From: Oceanobacillus neutriphilus
GTDB taxonomy: Bacteria; Bacillota; Bacilli; Bacillales; Amphibacillaceae
NCBI RefSeq assembly: GCF_014645515.1
Contig: NZ_BMLW01000023.1
Location: forward strand, 1-61,347
Direction: 5' to 3'
Length of the DNA stretch: 61,347 bases
The notes below the pieces were generated by a model. That model saw only the letters and a list, made by a program, of their open reading frames with translations, was not told the DNA's origin and did not search any database. The translations under genes and the position numbers were made by a program. Shown here in pieces: positions 59,995 to 61,347 of this stretch. Within the stretch, counting starts at the first letter, position 1. Each line of letters starts with the position of its first letter.

Positions 59995-60917
59995 TGTTCT
60001 TCCTCCATCATTTCCAAGAATTTATCCTCCAGAGTGCGTTCCTGTACGTGGATACTCAAGACACGAATTCCGTTATCTAACAATAGCTTATTTAGTTCTG
60101 GAACTTCTTCTTTATTCATTTGGATCCATAACTCGCTTGGTCCGTTGCCGGCTACAGCAGTCTTATTCAAATCCGCAACAAGCATTTTTGTCAATTCTGT
60201 TTGAGATGCCTCTACTTCCAGATAAACTCTGGAAATACTGTCTTTCGCTATAAATTCATGCACGTTTTCAATGCTGACAAGCTTTCCCTTTTGCAAAACA
60301 GCAATTTTATCGCACATCAATTGCATTTCTGAAAGCAAATGACTGGAAACAAATACGGCTACTCCCTCCTGATGAGCAAGTTCTTTTAAATTATTGCGGA
60401 GCTCCCGTATTCCAGCCGGATCCAGCCCGTTCGTCGGTTCATCGAGTATTAACAAAGGCGGGTGATGCAGCAGTGCCTGAGCAATTCCCAGACGCTGGCG
60501 CATTCCCAGTGAATAGGAGCTTACCTTGTCATGAATGCTCTCCTTTAACCCAACATGTTCAACGATCTCATTGATCCGTTTCTTAGAAATACCGGAAACC
60601 ATCCGTGCATAATGCTTTAAATTCTGGTAACCCGTTAAATATTTATACAAATCCGGGTTTTCTACAATTCCTCCTACATATCGTATAGCCTTCTCAAACT
60701 CCCTGGCAATACTGTGACCTTTAATCAGGATATCCCCCCTGCTTATTTTTATCAGACCAACCATCATCCGGATTGTTGTTGTTTTACCCGCGCCATTTGG
60801 CCCCAAAAACCCAAATACCTCGCCTGCCAAGACATCAAAATTTAAATCATCGACGATTATTTTTCTTCCAATTTTTTTAGTAGTGTGTTGAAATTGAACA
60901 ATTGGCTGTTGGTTCAT
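59991..60917 (-). CDS. ABC ATPase, BcrA type
   Basis: A 308-residue ATPase with Walker A GPNGAGKT (about residues 43-50), signature YSLGMRQR, Walker B LLILDEPTNGLDP and H-loop SSHLLSE. The YSLGMRQRLGIAQALL form is typical of BcrA/lantibiotic immunity ATPases. GAAGGGAAA before the ATG at 60917 sets the start. It heads the ATPase-permease-regulator-kinase operon. Confidence 0.9.
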   Translation of the reverse strand: MNQQPIVQFQHTTKKIGRKIIVDDLNFDVLAGEVFGFLGPNGAGKTTTIRMMVGLIKISRGDILIKGHSIAREFEKAIRYVGGIVENPDLYKYLTGYQNLKHYARMVSGISKKRINEIVEHVGLKESIHDKVSSYSLGMRQRLGIAQALLHHPPLLILDEPTNGLDPAGIRELRNNLKELAHQEGVAVFVSSHLLSEMQLMCDKIAVLQKGKLVSIENVHEFIAKDSISRVYLEVEASQTELTKMLVADLNKTAVAGNGPSELWIQMNKEEVPELNKLLLDNGIRVLSIHVQERTLEDKFLEMMEEEQ

Positions 60918-60945
60918 ATACTTGTTTCCCTTCTTTTTTATAATC

Positions 60946-60970
60946 TGGAAGCGTTCATCTAACACTTCCA
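60946..60970. promoter_or_regulatory. inverted repeat upstream of the ABC/two-component operon
   Basis: TGGAAGCGTT and AACACTTCCA match at 9 of 10 positions around 5 bases. It lies 29 bases before the ATPase start and may be a leader stem or operator. Confidence 0.35.
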
Positions 60971-61021
60971 TTTGATTATAAAAAGCGAAAGTAAACATAG
61001 GGTAAACAGAAATTAAATACC

Positions 61022-61162
61022 GTGCAAAGATATTCTTTATTTTCGATGATTATTGGTCTGATTTTAGCTTGTATATCCATGCTGTATCGTGACTATTATG
61101 ATTTATTAAGTAGCGGCTATGTCTTTTTAGGATTCAGCGGAATGGCAGCCCCTTCTAATTAA
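61022..61162 (+). CDS. small hydrophobic ORF
   Basis: A 46-residue frame with GTG start, MQRYSLFSMIIGLILACISM then a polar part YRDYYDLLSSGYVFLGFSGM. There is a single hydrophobic helix. No ribosome binding site is obvious. It is divergent from the ABC operon. Low confidence. Confidence 0.3.
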   Translation: MQRYSLFSMIIGLILACISMLYRDYYDLLSSGYVFLGFSGMAAPSN

Positions 61163-61244
61163 TATTATGAATTAATTTATTGTAGTGGATTTTTTGTGGA
61201 AGTATTGGTAAAATAAAAATAATTCAAAGAAAGGAAGTGTTTTA

Positions 61245-61347
61245 TTGTTCACTGTACCAGTAATTTTAGAAGAAGAAGCAGACTATATGAAGCATGATCG
61301 GCTGACGAAAAAGCTGATCCAAGAGTTTTTTGAAGAGTTCATCGAAG
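61245..61347 (+). CDS. partial CDS, Rpn/YhgA-like family N-terminus
   Basis: A TTG start at 61245 after AAAGGAAG opens a frame running off the window: MFTVPVILEEEADYMKHDRL then TKKLIQEFFEEFIE. HDRLTKKLIQEFFEEF resembles the start of Rpn/YhgA-like PD-(D/E)XK proteins (HD.LFKELIETFFEEF). Only 34 codons are visible, so the assignment is tentative. Confidence 0.5.
   Translation, partial: MFTVPVILEEEADYMKHDRLTKKLIQEFFEEFIE

Noticed and set aside
1..61347. CRISPR array, tRNA, rRNA
   Set aside because: No series of regularly spaced direct repeats and no tRNA or rRNA-like sequence was found on reading through the window.

Overview
This is an AT-rich chromosomal segment from a low-GC Gram-positive spore-former-type bacterium, most likely a Bacillaceae member of the Oceanobacillus/Virgibacillus kind. 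The evidence is strong AGGAGG ribosome binding sites, frequent TTG/GTG starts, sigma-A type promoters (TTGACA-17-TATAAT), an AsnB-type asparagine synthetase, and small Bacillaceae families (DUF1659, DUF2922, YvrJ). The genus is inferred from gene content only. There are no rRNA or tRNA genes, no CRISPR array and no intact transposase.

The window is dominated by ABC transporters of the ABC-2/DrrAB/Lnr/Bcr type and the regulators beside them. I count eight ABC ATPase genes with eleven permease genes, plus one MATE pump. They are governed by six TetR-type repressors, one MarR, one ArsR-like winged helix protein, an ECF sigma/anti-sigma pair and a two-component system. Most regulators have a visible palindromic operator next to them, so the region reads as an island of separately inducible export and detoxification modules.

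Layout. 0.3-5.6 kb: a frameshifted small membrane-anchored protein, then a five-gene YxlE-YxlF-YxlG-like plus second ABC operon divergent from a winged-helix gene. 5.7-12 kb: a DrrAB-like operon led by a truncated HU-like protein, then a TetR-FtsX-LolD operon; the two promoter regions carry related GAC/GTC palindromes and may share a repressor. 12.2-15.1 kb: sigma factor and cell wall amidase divergent from DUF1659, DUF2922 and YvrJ genes. 15.2-29 kb: mostly housekeeping and small genes (DUF368 transporter, a lipoprotein with an apparent ATT start, asnB, an SOS-type UvrX-like polymerase, DUF4177, DUF3885, an XRE regulator with a membrane partner) with several broken genes. 29.3-33.4 kb: TetR divergent from an LnrLMN-like exporter. 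33.6-39 kb: CPBP protease, methyltransferase, GNAT and a DinB-family protein with a LexA-like box. 39.1-44.3 kb: lipoprotein and a MarR-ABC operon, lying between two related insertion sequence remnants. 44.4-48.5 kb: two TetR modules, a MATE pump with an apparent ATT start, and a 3'-truncated M29 aminopeptidase. 48.7-52.3 kb: a TetR with a lone permease, and a TetR overlapping a cytoplasmic-type M23 peptidase. 52.5-55.8 kb: ECF sigma, anti-sigma, ATPase, permease. 56.4-57 kb: a MazF/PemK toxin with its antitoxin. 57.1-61 kb: an ABC transporter plus two-component operon ending in a 34-residue ORF. The right edge cuts a probable Rpn/YhgA-like gene.

The features most worth following are the shared TetR operator pair, the HU-like fragment inside an ABC operon, the sigma/amidase/YvrJ locus, two LexA-like boxes set inside promoter spacers, two apparent ATT starts, and an imperfect 57-base hairpin repeat present twice in opposite orientations.
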